Below, piece by piece: positions 1 to 6,219 of a stretch of DNA of 14,228 bases. A program made the translations under genes and the position numbers. Within the stretch, counting starts at the first letter, position 1. The number at the start of each line of letters is the position of its first letter. The DNA is from an uncultured Roseburia sp. (GTDB lineage: Bacteria; Bacillota; Clostridia; Lachnospirales; Lachnospiraceae), in NCBI GenBank assembly GCA_910587865.1, contig CAJUNX010000016.1, positions 59,638 to 73,865 on the forward strand, written 5' to 3'. A model generated the notes under the pieces. That model had not been told where the DNA came from, did no database searches, and saw only the letters and a list, made by a program, of their open reading frames with translations.

Positions 1-216
1 GGAGGAACAGCGGAAAACGGATGGAGGAGCGAAGCCATACGGAAAGCAGCGCAGGGAGGAACAGTGGAAAACGGGTGAAGGAGCGAAGCCATACGGAAAG
101 CAGCGCGGGGAGGAACAGCGGAAAACGGATGGAGGAGCGAAGCCATACGGAAAGCAGCGCGGGGAGGAACAGCGGAAAACGGATGGAGGAGCGAAGCCAT
201 ACGGAAAGCAGCGCAG
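1..216. repeat. Four tandem copies of a 54-bp repeat
   Basis: Copies begin at 1, 55, 109 and 163, each starting GGAGGAACAG and spaced exactly 54 bp apart. The array probably continues to the left of the window. Copy 2 carries most of the differences, at four or five positions; the others are nearly identical, which suggests recent expansion. Because 54 is divisible by 3, one plus-strand frame stays open and repeats an 18-residue unit, MEERSHTESSAGRNSGKR. After 216 the sequence diverges into a unique stretch. There are no unique spacers, so this is not a CRISPR array. Confidence 0.95.
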
Positions 217-299
217 GCCGGGGAGCGGTACCAGCGGACAGAGTAAATAAAAGAGCGGGCGGAATATGGTTAGACGAAAGGCCGGACCGGAGCGGGTGA
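3..299 (+). CDS. Possible 3' end of a repeat-containing protein, left-truncated
   Basis: An open frame enters from the left edge and stops at a TGA (297-299). It encodes about four copies of an 18-residue unit rich in Arg, Glu, Ser and Gly, then a unique basic tail ending in DERPDRSG. The first in-window ATG is at 21, but the frame is open before it and the repeat is already under way, so any real start probably lies outside. The stop falls inside the loop of the terminator at 280-325, as expected for the end of a transcript. Two of the changes in copy 2 alter amino acids (Met to Val, Glu to Lys) and the others are silent, so selection on the protein is not clear. The frame may be open only because the repeat length is a multiple of three. 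I do not recognise a family. Confidence 0.3.
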   Translation, partial: RNSGKRMEERSHTESSAGRNSGKRVKERSHTESSAGRNSGKRMEERSHTESSAGRNSGKRMEERSHTESSAGRGAVPADRVNKRAGGIWLDERPDRSG

Positions 300-325
300 A
301 AAAACGCTCCGATCCGACCTTTTTT
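280..325. terminator. Bidirectional intrinsic terminator between convergent genes
   Basis: The arms 280-294 and 305-319 pair around a 10-nt loop. On the plus strand 13 of 15 positions pair, with two C-A mismatches, followed by six T at 320-325. On the minus strand the two mismatches become G-U wobbles, so all 15 pair; there A6 precedes the stem and a weaker TTT tract follows it. The site sits between the frame ending at 299 and the minus-strand gene ending at 354, as expected for a shared terminator. Confidence 0.75.
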
Positions 326-353
326 CATCCGGAGGATAGTGGCTTTGCATATC

Positions 354-1157
354 CTAAGAAAACGCCGCACGCTCAAGATACGCCAGGTATTTCTCCGACA
401 AGGCTGTCTTTGTGTAAAGCTCCGCGTATTCCTTCGGCGATAAGTTCACGATATAATTCGCCGGGAACTGCTTTCGGACGCCTGCCGTGCGCGCGAGATC
501 GGCGGCCTTGTTGTAAGCCGCGGCAGCCTCCTCGACGGACGGGTAGACGCCGAGCTGCCAGACGCCGTTGATGTGGATCCCGGCGGAGTAACAGGTCTTT
601 CCCGCCTTCTGGATCTGCTGTACGCCGTGATACGGATTGATTACGATAATATTGGAATATCTGTAATCCAGCGGATCCCCGTTGGCGAACCGGTAATCGC
701 GCCCGGCCACCGCGTAGGGGCGGATTCCGTAGCGCGCGGGGATGGAATACTGCATGCCGTAGTCGCTCACAAACAGATGTCCCAGACGCTTCTGGATCTT
801 GCGGCCGGAATAATAAAACAGATCGTCAATGTCAAACTTCAGCTCCTCGGAAGGCGAGAGAAAATAGCTGAAATATCCCTTCCTTAAATAAATCGGCGTT
901 TTAAAATAAATCTGGTTGTCACGGAAATTGATCAGGATCACCGTTTTTTCAAACGACAGCGCATACCCGCCTTCCTGGATCTGCATGAGATCCGCGGACG
1001 GGTCGGAGAGAAGCGCGGATGCCTCTTTATAGGCGCGCGCTGCCGTATCCTCGTCGGAAAAGCTGCCGAGGCTTATGTGTTTGCCGTGATATGTGATCCC
1101 GGCGCGGTAATACACGGTTCCGTTTTTCTGTTTTGCGGCGGATACTCCCTGCGGCAT
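354..1157 (-). CDS. AP2 / degenerate HNH / AP2 putative DNA-binding protein
   Basis: A 267-residue protein. Residues about 4-50 form an AP2/ERF-like domain (GVSAAKQKNG, then HGKHISLGSFSDEDTAARAY). Residues about 178-235 form a second (GVQQIQKAGK, then GVWQLGVYPSVEEAAAAYNKA). Immediately before the second, residues 152-174 (GRDYRFANGDPLDYRYSNI and on) follow the spacing of the HNH core seen in phage AP2-HNH homing endonucleases (DHxNGxxLDNRxxNL). The His position here is Arg or Phe and the first Asn is Tyr. The inference is a former homing endonuclease that keeps DNA binding but has lost cleavage. Residues 65-140 resemble nothing I know. The start at 1157 was chosen because GGGAGGT lies 4 nt upstream; an ATG 15 codons earlier (1202) lacks a ribosome site. 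The gene is transcribed divergently from the thrC group. No function beyond DNA binding can be assigned. Confidence 0.8.
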   Translation of the reverse strand: MPQGVSAAKQKNGTVYYRAGITYHGKHISLGSFSDEDTAARAYKEASALLSDPSADLMQIQEGGYALSFEKTVILINFRDNQIYFKTPIYLRKGYFSYFLSPSEELKFDIDDLFYYSGRKIQKRLGHLFVSDYGMQYSIPARYGIRPYAVAGRDYRFANGDPLDYRYSNIIVINPYHGVQQIQKAGKTCYSAGIHINGVWQLGVYPSVEEAAAAYNKAADLARTAGVRKQFPANYIVNLSPKEYAELYTKTALSEKYLAYLERAAFS

Positions 1158-1177
1158 AGGACCTCCCGATTTTCTCT

Positions 1178-1206
1178 GGCAGTGCGTCTGGTGAAGATGC
1201 ACTGCC
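1178..1206 (-). promoter_or_regulatory. Inverted repeat in the leader of the AP2 gene
   Basis: GGCAGTGC (1178-1185) and GCACTGCC (1199-1206) are perfect 8-bp arms around 13 nt. The repeat lies between the predicted minus-strand promoter and the ribosome site at about 1162-1168, so it is transcribed into the leader of the AP2 gene. It could be an operator for a dimer, possibly the AP2 protein itself, or an RNA hairpin near the ribosome site. There is no T tract, so it does not look like a terminator. Confidence 0.5.
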
Positions 1207-1217
1207 GTGATGGGTTA

Positions 1218-1246
1218 AGCATAACAGAGAGAAAGGAAAAAGGCAA
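1218..1246 (-). promoter_or_regulatory. Putative sigma-A promoter of the AP2 gene
   Basis: On the minus strand, TTGCCT (plus coordinates 1241-1246) and TATGCT (1218-1223) are separated by exactly 17 nt. The leader to the ATG at 1157 would be about 55 nt and would include the inverted repeat at 1178-1206. Confidence 0.5.
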
Positions 1247-1276
1247 GTCCCGGGCAAATATGAGAGACACAGACAC

Positions 1277-1305
1277 TTTACATGAAAAGATCTGTCCGTT
1301 ATAAT
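1277..1305 (+). promoter_or_regulatory. Sigma-A promoter for the small ORF and thrC
   Basis: TTTACA (1277-1282) and a perfect TATAAT (1300-1305) are separated by 17 nt. The likely start site is near 1312, giving a leader of about 40 nt before the ATG at 1351. The promoter diverges from that of the AP2 gene; the two -35 boxes are about 30 bp apart. Confidence 0.8.
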
Positions 1306-1350
1306 TAGGAAAGACAGCAATATGGGAAAAGAAAAAGGAGGGTGAACGCA

Positions 1351-1515
1351 ATGACGTTAGAAGAACAGAGAGAAGTGGCGATCAACCGATACGTTGATCT
1401 GATGCGCATCAAGGCATGTGAGACGGGCGAGAACAGAGAACTCGAATATCAGATCAGAGTTGCAAAAGTGAAACTGCAGAGCTTTGGTATCGATTATTCT
1501 GAACTTGATTTCTAA
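1351..1515 (+). CDS. Small hypothetical protein, 54 aa, first gene of the thrC transcript
   Basis: ATG at 1351 follows a strong AAGGAGGGTG ribosome site, and the frame ends at TAA 1513-1515. The product begins MTLEEQREVAINRYVDLMRI and ends GIDYSELDF. It is charged, has no membrane segment or signal peptide, and the heptad-like spacing of hydrophobic residues suggests two short helices. A near-consensus promoter lies just upstream and the thrC start is 30 nt downstream, so the two are probably co-transcribed. I do not recognise a family. The strong translation signals and promoter make it very likely real. Its 5'-proximal place could mean a structural role or an effect on thrC translation; the sequence does not decide. 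Confidence 0.75.
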   Translation: MTLEEQREVAINRYVDLMRIKACETGENRELEYQIRVAKVKLQSFGIDYSELDF

Positions 1516-1545
1516 GTATAACAGGCAGAAAGGTGGATGATAAAA

Positions 1546-3039
1546 ATGGAACTATGGTATACAGGCACAAGAGACGCCTCGGAGCGTGTGAGCGCGTCAC
1601 AGGCGATTTTGCGGGGATTAGCGAACGACGGGGGACTGTATGTCCCGACAGAGATTCCGAAGCTTGCGGTTTCGATGGAAGAGCTTGCAGAGATGAGTTA
1701 TCAGGAGACGGCTTACGAGGTGATGCGGCAGTTTCTGACGGATTTTACGGAGGAGGAATTAAAGCACTGCATCGATTCCGCCTATGACGGCAAATTCGAC
1801 ACGGAGGAGATCGCACCGCTCACATCGGCGGACGGCGCATACTATCTGGAGCTGTTTCACGGTTCCACGATCGCGTTTAAGGATATGGCGCTTTCGATCC
1901 TGCCGTACCTGATGACTGCCGCGGCAAAGAAAAACCAGGTAAAAAATGAGATCGTGATTTTAACCGCGACCTCAGGGGACACCGGAAAGGCCGCGCTGGC
2001 GGGGTTTGCGGACGTGCCGGGAACAAAGATTATCGTCTTTTACCCCAAAGACGGGGTGAGTCCGATTCAGGAGAAGCAGATGGTGACCCAGAAAGGAGAA
2101 AATACACATGTAGTTGCAATCCGCGGCAATTTTGACCAGGCGCAGACCGGGGTGAAGCAGATGTTTACCGATGCCGCGCTGGCCGGGGAACTGGACACTG
2201 CGGGCTATCAGTTTTCCTCCGCGAATTCGATCAATATCGGCCGTCTTGTGCCGCAGATTGTCTACTATGTCTATGCGTACGCGAAGCTGTATGCAAACGG
2301 CGTGATCAGAAAGGACGAGAAGATCAACGTCGTGGTTCCGACCGGCAATTTCGGCAATATTCTGGCAGCCTTTTACGCTAAAAATATGGGGCTGCCGATC
2401 AAAACGCTGATCTGCGCGTCCAACGAGAACAAGGTGCTCTATGATTTCTTCGCGACGGGCGCCTATGACAAAAACCGCCCGTTTATGCTGACCAGCTCGC
2501 CGTCCATGGACATTCTGATCTCCAGCAATTTAGAGCGGCTGATCTACCGCATCACGGGAAATGACGCGGCGGAAAACGCGGCGATGATGAAAAGGCTGGC
2601 AGCGGAGGGGCGCTATGAGATCACTCCGGAGATGAAGGAGCAGCTTGACGATTTTTACGGAAATTATGCCGGTGAGGCGGAGACGGCGGGGACGATCCGT
2701 GCGCTGTATGAGAAGACCGGATATGTGATCGACCCGCACACGGCTGTGGCCGCCTGCGTGTACAAAAAATACCGGGAGGATACCGGGGACGCGGATACAA
2801 AGACCGTGATAGTCTCCACCGCAAGCCCGTTTAAATTTGCCAGAAGCGTGACAGATGCGATCGGCGGCAGCCATGAGGGAAAGACGGATTTTGAGCTGTG
2901 CGACGAGCTTTCCGCGGCGGCGAATGTCGGGATCCCGCAGGCTGTGCAGGAGCTGCGCGGTGCGCCGGTGCGCCACGATACCGTCTGTGAGGCAGAGGAG
3001 ATGCCGGCAGTGGTGAAGCGGTTTCTCGGTATCGCATAA
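1546..3039 (+). CDS. thrC: Threonine synthase
   Basis: Makes L-threonine and phosphate from O-phospho-L-homoserine, using PLP, as the last step of threonine synthesis in the cytosol. The protein has 497 residues, in the range of the longer bacterial/yeast-type enzymes. The N-terminal YTGTRD and DGGLYVP segments are typical. The PLP lysine is K112 in IAFKDMA. TATSGDTGKAAL (about 140-151) and the phosphate-binding loop GNFGN (267-271) are clear. The start was set at 1546 (MELWYTGTRD) because AGGTGG at 1531-1536 lies 9 nt upstream; the in-frame ATG at 1537 directly abuts that site and would leave no spacing. It follows the 54-aa gene by 30 nt and is probably driven by the promoter at 1277-1305. 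No T-box or attenuator was seen in the leader. Confidence 0.96.
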   Translation: MELWYTGTRDASERVSASQAILRGLANDGGLYVPTEIPKLAVSMEELAEMSYQETAYEVMRQFLTDFTEEELKHCIDSAYDGKFDTEEIAPLTSADGAYYLELFHGSTIAFKDMALSILPYLMTAAAKKNQVKNEIVILTATSGDTGKAALAGFADVPGTKIIVFYPKDGVSPIQEKQMVTQKGENTHVVAIRGNFDQAQTGVKQMFTDAALAGELDTAGYQFSSANSINIGRLVPQIVYYVYAYAKLYANGVIRKDEKINVVVPTGNFGNILAAFYAKNMGLPIKTLICASNENKVLYDFFATGAYDKNRPFMLTSSPSMDILISSNLERLIYRITGNDAAENAAMMKRLAAEGRYEITPEMKEQLDDFYGNYAGEAETAGTIRALYEKTGYVIDPHTAVAACVYKKYREDTGDADTKTVIVSTASPFKFARSVTDAIGGSHEGKTDFELCDELSAAANVGIPQAVQELRGAPVRHDTVCEAEEMPAVVKRFLGIA

Positions 3040-3125
3040 ACGGCGGATCCAAAAACTGCGGGTTTTCCCGTGAAAACAAATCAAAATGACGGTTAGCATG
3101 AAAGCAGGAAAGCGGGTACGCCAGA

Positions 3126-3467
3126 ATGAATGTAATGATGGTATTCGACGCGGTGATTATCGGGATCGGCGCTTATATGATCTCGGCCGCAGTGCAGATG
3201 AAAAACAGCGGGGAGATCAGCACCTCGATCCTTGCGAAGGAAGATCACGGCAGATGTACGGACAAAAAGGGATTTATCGATTTTATTTATAAAAAGGAAG
3301 CGGCGTTTGGCATCCTGACGGCTGTGATCGGTGCGGTCGGGCTTGTGGGCGAGCTGATCATGCTGCCCCGCGCGGTGGGCGTTGCGGGGATGCTCGTGTT
3401 TCTCGCGGCGTTTGTGTGGTTTCAGTCCGAGATGAAGAAGGCAAAGGAGCAGTTTTTGCGAAAATGA
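3126..3467 (+). CDS. Small integral membrane protein of unknown function
   Basis: A 113-residue protein with three predicted membrane segments, at about 5-23, 59-79 and 82-100. A polar loop rich in Lys and Asp joins the first two, and the C-terminus is basic (MKKAKEQFLRK). No catalytic motif was recognised. The start is not certain: a weak purine-rich stretch (GGAAAGCGGG, about 3107-3116) precedes ATG 3126, and ATGs at 3135 and 3138 are also in frame. The stop overlaps an ATG at 3464, and cdd begins 17 nt after it, so the two genes are probably one transcript. It starts 86 nt after thrC with no convincing terminator or promoter between, so it may belong to the thrC transcript. Nothing links it biochemically to nucleoside metabolism except position. 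Confidence 0.75.
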   Translation: MNVMMVFDAVIIGIGAYMISAAVQMKNSGEISTSILAKEDHGRCTDKKGFIDFIYKKEAAFGILTAVIGAVGLVGELIMLPRAVGVAGMLVFLAAFVWFQSEMKKAKEQFLRK

Positions 3468-3484
3468 CAAAAGGGGGCAACGAT

Positions 3485-3904
3485 ATGACGGAGGATCAGA
3501 TCAGAGCGCTTGCGGCAGAGGCCGTTGCGGCGAAGGAGTTTTCCTACTCGCCGTATTCGGGATTCCGCGTCGGCGCGGCGCTGCTCGCAGAATGCGGTAA
3601 GATTTACCGGGGATGCAACATCGAGAATGCGGCGTACGGGCCGACGAACTGCGCGGAACGGACGGCGATCTTTAAGGCGGTCTCGGAGGGTGAGCGGGAG
3701 TTTGCGGCGATCGCGATCGCGGGGGACGCGGACGATTATCTGTATCCCTGCGGAGTGTGCCGCCAGGTGATGGCGGAGTTCTGCGATCCGGACGCATTCC
3801 GCATTTTTCTGGTAAAAGACAGAGACGATTGTAAGGAGTTTTCGCTGAGAGAGCTGCTGCCGGGCGCATTCACCGCGGCGGACCTGGAAAAAGGAAAAAG
3901 ATGA
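3485..3904 (+). CDS. cdd: Cytidine deaminase
   Basis: Deaminates cytidine and deoxycytidine to uridine and deoxyuridine in pyrimidine salvage. The product has 139 residues, the usual size of the small tetrameric Gram-positive enzyme. Zinc ligands are C56 in NCAERT and C89 and C92 in PCGVC; E58 is the catalytic proton shuttle. The substrate-site segment CNIENAAY (44-51) and the FSYSPYSGF-VGAAL segment are also typical. The start is ATG 3485, because GGGGG at 3473-3477 is 7 nt upstream; the ATG at 3464 overlapping the previous stop is less well placed. It is the last gene before the pckA promoter, which begins 20 nt after its stop. Confidence 0.95.
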   Translation: MTEDQIRALAAEAVAAKEFSYSPYSGFRVGAALLAECGKIYRGCNIENAAYGPTNCAERTAIFKAVSEGEREFAAIAIAGDADDYLYPCGVCRQVMAEFCDPDAFRIFLVKDRDDCKEFSLRELLPGAFTAADLEKGKR

Positions 3905-3923
3905 CTTTTTTGACGGAAACCGA

Positions 3924-3951
3924 TTGACAAAAAAATAACATAGTGTATTAT
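3924..3951 (+). promoter_or_regulatory. Sigma-A promoter of pckA
   Basis: A perfect TTGACA (3924-3929) and TATTAT (3946-3951) are separated by 16 nt of AT-rich sequence. The start site would be near 3958, giving a leader of about 100 nt that contains the 15-bp repeats at 3961-4005. Confidence 0.75.
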
Positions 3952-3960
3952 TTATATAGC

Positions 3961-4005
3961 AAAGTTTTGCATGACGGAGTTTTGCATGACAAAGTTTTGC
4001 GCGGG
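3961..4005 (+). repeat. Three 15-bp direct repeats in the pckA leader
   Basis: Units begin at 3961, 3976 and 3991. The first two read AAAGTTTTGCATGAC and GGAGTTTTGCATGAC; the third begins AAAGTTTTGC and then diverges. With the two preceding bases, unit 1 forms GCAAAGTTTTGC, a near-palindrome with arms GCAAA/TTTGC. A weaker echo (CGAAAGTTTGG) follows at 4006. The array starts just after the predicted transcription start, where a bound repressor would block initiation or elongation. An operator is an inference; the binding protein is unknown and the motif matches no CcpA or Rex site I know. Confidence 0.7.
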
Positions 4006-4055
4006 CGAAAGTTTGGATTTGCTGCTATTGATTCTAAGTTAAGGAGGAAGTTTTA

Positions 4056-5765
4056 ATGTCAACAAAAGCGTATTATCCAATTAATGAGATCGGCGCGGGA
4101 AAGGTAGGTTTTTCCAAGACCCGTTCCATCATCGAAGCTGCGTTTTACGGGAATAATGTCGTAAAGGTGAATACGTTAAAGGAAGCGTATGAGCTTGCGA
4201 AGAATTCTCCGGGTACGATCGTGACGGACATGCCGGTGAAGGACGGCGAGACCTTCGGACTTGAGAAGGACGCGAAGGTTCTTCTGTTCAACGACGGAGC
4301 CGTAACGGGACGTTATGCAGCTGCACGCCGGATCAAGGGCGAGCCGGGCGTGGATGATACCAAGCTTGATAAAGTCGTGATGGACGCTGTTTATGAGACG
4401 AGATGGAAGACCCTGTATCACGCAGAGTGCTTCATCGGTCTGGATCCGGAGTTTATGGCGAAGGCTCACCTGCTGATTCCGGAAGGGGAGGAGAACATTC
4501 TTTACAACTGGATGTTAAACTTCCAGTATATGTCAGACGAATATGTGAAGATGTACCGCAATTCCAAGCCGATCGGCGATGGAAAAGAGCCGGATATCTA
4601 TATCTTCTCAGATCCGCAGTGGGCGCCGCATGATGCGCCGGATGTGGATTACAGCTGCTTAAGCGATCCGCTGACTCTGTGCTATTTTGATACAAACCAG
4701 AACTGTGCGGCGATCCTTGGTATGAGATATTTCGGCGAGCACAAGAAGGGCACGCTGACCATGGCATGGGCGCTTGCGAACCGCAACGGTTACGCTTCCT
4801 GCCACGGCGGACAGAAAGAATACACCTTAGAGGACGGCTCGAAGTTCGTGGCATCCGTGTACGGACTGTCAGGCTCCGGAAAGTCCACGCTGACCCATGC
4901 AAAGCACGGCGGCAAATATCCGTCGATCAAAGTGCTTCATGACGATGCATTTATCATCAACACCGACACCTGCGCATCCGTTGCGTTAGAGCCGACCTAT
5001 TTTGACAAGACGGCGGATTACCCGGCAGGCTGCCCGGACAATGAATATCTGTTAACCGCGCAGAACTGCTCTGCGACGATTGACGACAACGGTAAGATTC
5101 AGCTTGTGACCGAGGATATCCGCAACGGCAACGGCCGTGCGATCAAGTCCAAGCTGTGGTCCCCGAACCGTGTGGATAAGCTGGAGGCTCCGGTGAATGC
5201 GATCTTCTGGATCATGAAGGATCCGACGATTCCGCCGATATTAAAGTTAAAGGGCGCAGCGCTTGCATCCGTGATGGGCGCGACGCTTGCGACAAAGACC
5301 TCCACCGCAGAGCGTGTGGCGGCAGGCACCGACTTAAACGCATTAAGAATCGTGCCGTACGCGAACCCGTTCCGTACCTATCCGCTGGTTCATGACTATG
5401 ACAAGTTCAAGAAGTTAGTGGAAGAGAAGAACGTGGACTGCTACATCGTCAACACCGGAGACTTCATGGGCCACAAGGTAAAACCGGCTGACACGCTCGG
5501 TATTCTTGAGACCATTGTCGAGGGCAGGGCAAAATTTGAGAAGTGGGGTCCGTTCGAGGATATCGAGATCATGAACGACTGGTCCGGAAAGACCGGAGAT
5601 TTCACACCGGATCTTACGGATGCGGCATACCTTGACGCGTTAAAGAAAGCCATGGCTGACCGTGTGAAGGCTGTGGAAGGCTTTGCGACCAAGAAGGACG
5701 GCTATGACAAGCTTCCGGACGAGGCGCTTGAGGCAGTTCAGAAATTGGTTGACGAGCTTTCCTAG
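4056..5765 (+). CDS. pckA: Phosphoenolpyruvate carboxykinase (ATP-type)
   Basis: Interconverts oxaloacetate plus ATP with PEP, CO2 and ADP. In fermentative anaerobes it can run in the CO2-fixing direction as well as in gluconeogenesis. The product has 569 residues, longer than the roughly 530-540 of the enterobacterial enzyme. The P-loop is GLSGSGKST (270-278), and HDDAF (295-299) sits where the metal-binding acidic kinase-2 motif belongs. RYAAARRIKGEP near the N-terminal third probably contributes substrate-binding arginine, and TSTAERVAAG is conserved further on. AAGGAGGAAG at 4041-4050 is well spaced for ATG 4056. It is a single gene with its own promoter and repeat-bearing leader, and is followed by the structured element at 5777-5935. 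A GTP-type enzyme is unlikely given the P-loop form. Confidence 0.93.
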   Translation: MSTKAYYPINEIGAGKVGFSKTRSIIEAAFYGNNVVKVNTLKEAYELAKNSPGTIVTDMPVKDGETFGLEKDAKVLLFNDGAVTGRYAAARRIKGEPGVDDTKLDKVVMDAVYETRWKTLYHAECFIGLDPEFMAKAHLLIPEGEENILYNWMLNFQYMSDEYVKMYRNSKPIGDGKEPDIYIFSDPQWAPHDAPDVDYSCLSDPLTLCYFDTNQNCAAILGMRYFGEHKKGTLTMAWALANRNGYASCHGGQKEYTLEDGSKFVASVYGLSGSGKSTLTHAKHGGKYPSIKVLHDDAFIINTDTCASVALEPTYFDKTADYPAGCPDNEYLLTAQNCSATIDDNGKIQLVTEDIRNGNGRAIKSKLWSPNRVDKLEAPVNAIFWIMKDPTIPPILKLKGAALASVMGATLATKTSTAERVAAGTDLNALRIVPYANPFRTYPLVHDYDKFKKLVEEKNVDCYIVNTGDFMGHKVKPADTLGILETIVEGRAKFEKWGPFEDIEIMNDWSGKTGDFTPDLTDAAYLDALKKAMADRVKAVEGFATKKDGYDKLPDEALEAVQKLVDELS

Positions 5766-5776
5766 AGTATTATGAA

Positions 5777-5935
5777 AAAGGTTCAGCCCGCGCCATTCGC
5801 AAGGGCGCCTATGGCGCTTTCCCGCTGCTTCGCAGCTAACCTTGCTCATATACAGGCGCTCCGCTCATGGTTCGCAGAGTGTGCTCATTCATGCGAGCAT
5901 GATTCGCCCATTTTGCGAACCATGGCTGAACTTTT
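5777..5935. other. Multi-stem structured element after pckA (repeat element or 3' UTR RNA)
   Basis: The ends pair over 12 bp: 5777-5788 (AAAGGTTCAGCC) with 5924-5935 (GGCTGAACTTTT), one pair being G-U. Inside are a GCGCC/GGCGC hairpin (5790-5794 with 5804-5808, or alternatively 5805-5809 with 5813-5817), GCTGC-TTC-GCAGC (5824-5836), and a perfect 10-bp stem ATGGTTCGCA (5867-5876) with TGCGAACCAT (5914-5923). The last stem stacks directly on the outer one and encloses TGCTC/GAGCA (5882-5886 with 5895-5899). GCTCAT occurs three times (5844, 5863, 5883). The element begins 12 nt after the pckA stop. It could be a small non-autonomous repeat element (terminal inverted repeats, no coding), a terminator with only four T, or a functional 3' UTR RNA. 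No open frame of note lies within. Confidence 0.7.
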
Positions 5936-5969
5936 ACCATAAAAACCAGGATCTTACACTAATTTCTTG

Positions 5970-5998
5970 TTGATAAAACGGGCATAGTAAAGTATAAT
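5970..5998 (+). promoter_or_regulatory. Strong sigma-A promoter for the 6S-like RNA
   Basis: TTGATA (5970-5975) and a perfect TATAAT (5993-5998) are separated by 17 nt. The predicted start is near 6005. No credible coding start with a ribosome site follows for almost 400 nt, so the promoter most likely drives a non-coding RNA. Confidence 0.8.
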
Positions 5999-6004
5999 AA
6001 GAGC

Positions 6005-6200
6005 AACAGGACAGCCTGGGATGTACGACACCCTGCATTTTTGAACCTACATTTACTTTTATGGGATTCTTATATTCGAAGGCGGATGTCAGGCCATCAG
6101 TGCCGTAAGGCACGCGAGCAGTGGAAGGCAGAAACCGACGTGCGGTTACCCACCTGGCTTCGGCTAGGAGTCAAAAACGCAGGAAACGGCATTTTGGGCC
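6005..6200 (+). ncRNA. ssrS: Probable 6S RNA
   Basis: 6S RNA mimics an open promoter and sequesters the housekeeping RNA polymerase. Seen here: a near-consensus promoter, then a long-range stem of 12 of 13 pairs between 6032-6044 (CCTGCATTTTTGA) and 6171-6183 (TCAAAAACGCAGG). A weaker outer pairing, with many G-U pairs, joins 6016-6025 with 6189-6198. Internal hairpins are GTGCC-GTAA-GGCAC (6100-6113) and CCTGGC-TTCG-GCTAGG (6153-6168). The segment near 6126-6157 (GGCAGAAACCGACG, then ACCCACCTGG) resembles by memory the 3' half of E. coli 6S RNA, which has a similar AAAACUGCGACGAC and CACCUUG pattern before a hairpin. The family call rests on that and on size; another structured clostridial RNA such as raiA is the main alternative. 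The ends are estimates. Confidence 0.6.
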
Positions 6201-6219
6201 GGCGAAAGATATGTAAAGG

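Noticed and set aside
1..216. CRISPR-like array
   Set aside because: The 54-bp units are directly abutting with no unique spacers, and no cas genes are present.
3057..3072. CGGG-TTTT-CCCG after thrC as a terminator
   Set aside because: A four-pair stem with no T tract is too weak to support a call.
2530..3099. 189-residue minus-strand frame opposite thrC
   Set aside because: It is a shadow of thrC, with Arg- and His-rich composition typical of antisense reading of GC-rich genes.
3895..3911. AAAAAG/CTTTTT hairpin at the cdd stop as a terminator
   Set aside because: The stem is only six mostly A-T pairs, and the T run is used up in the stem itself, so termination is doubtful.
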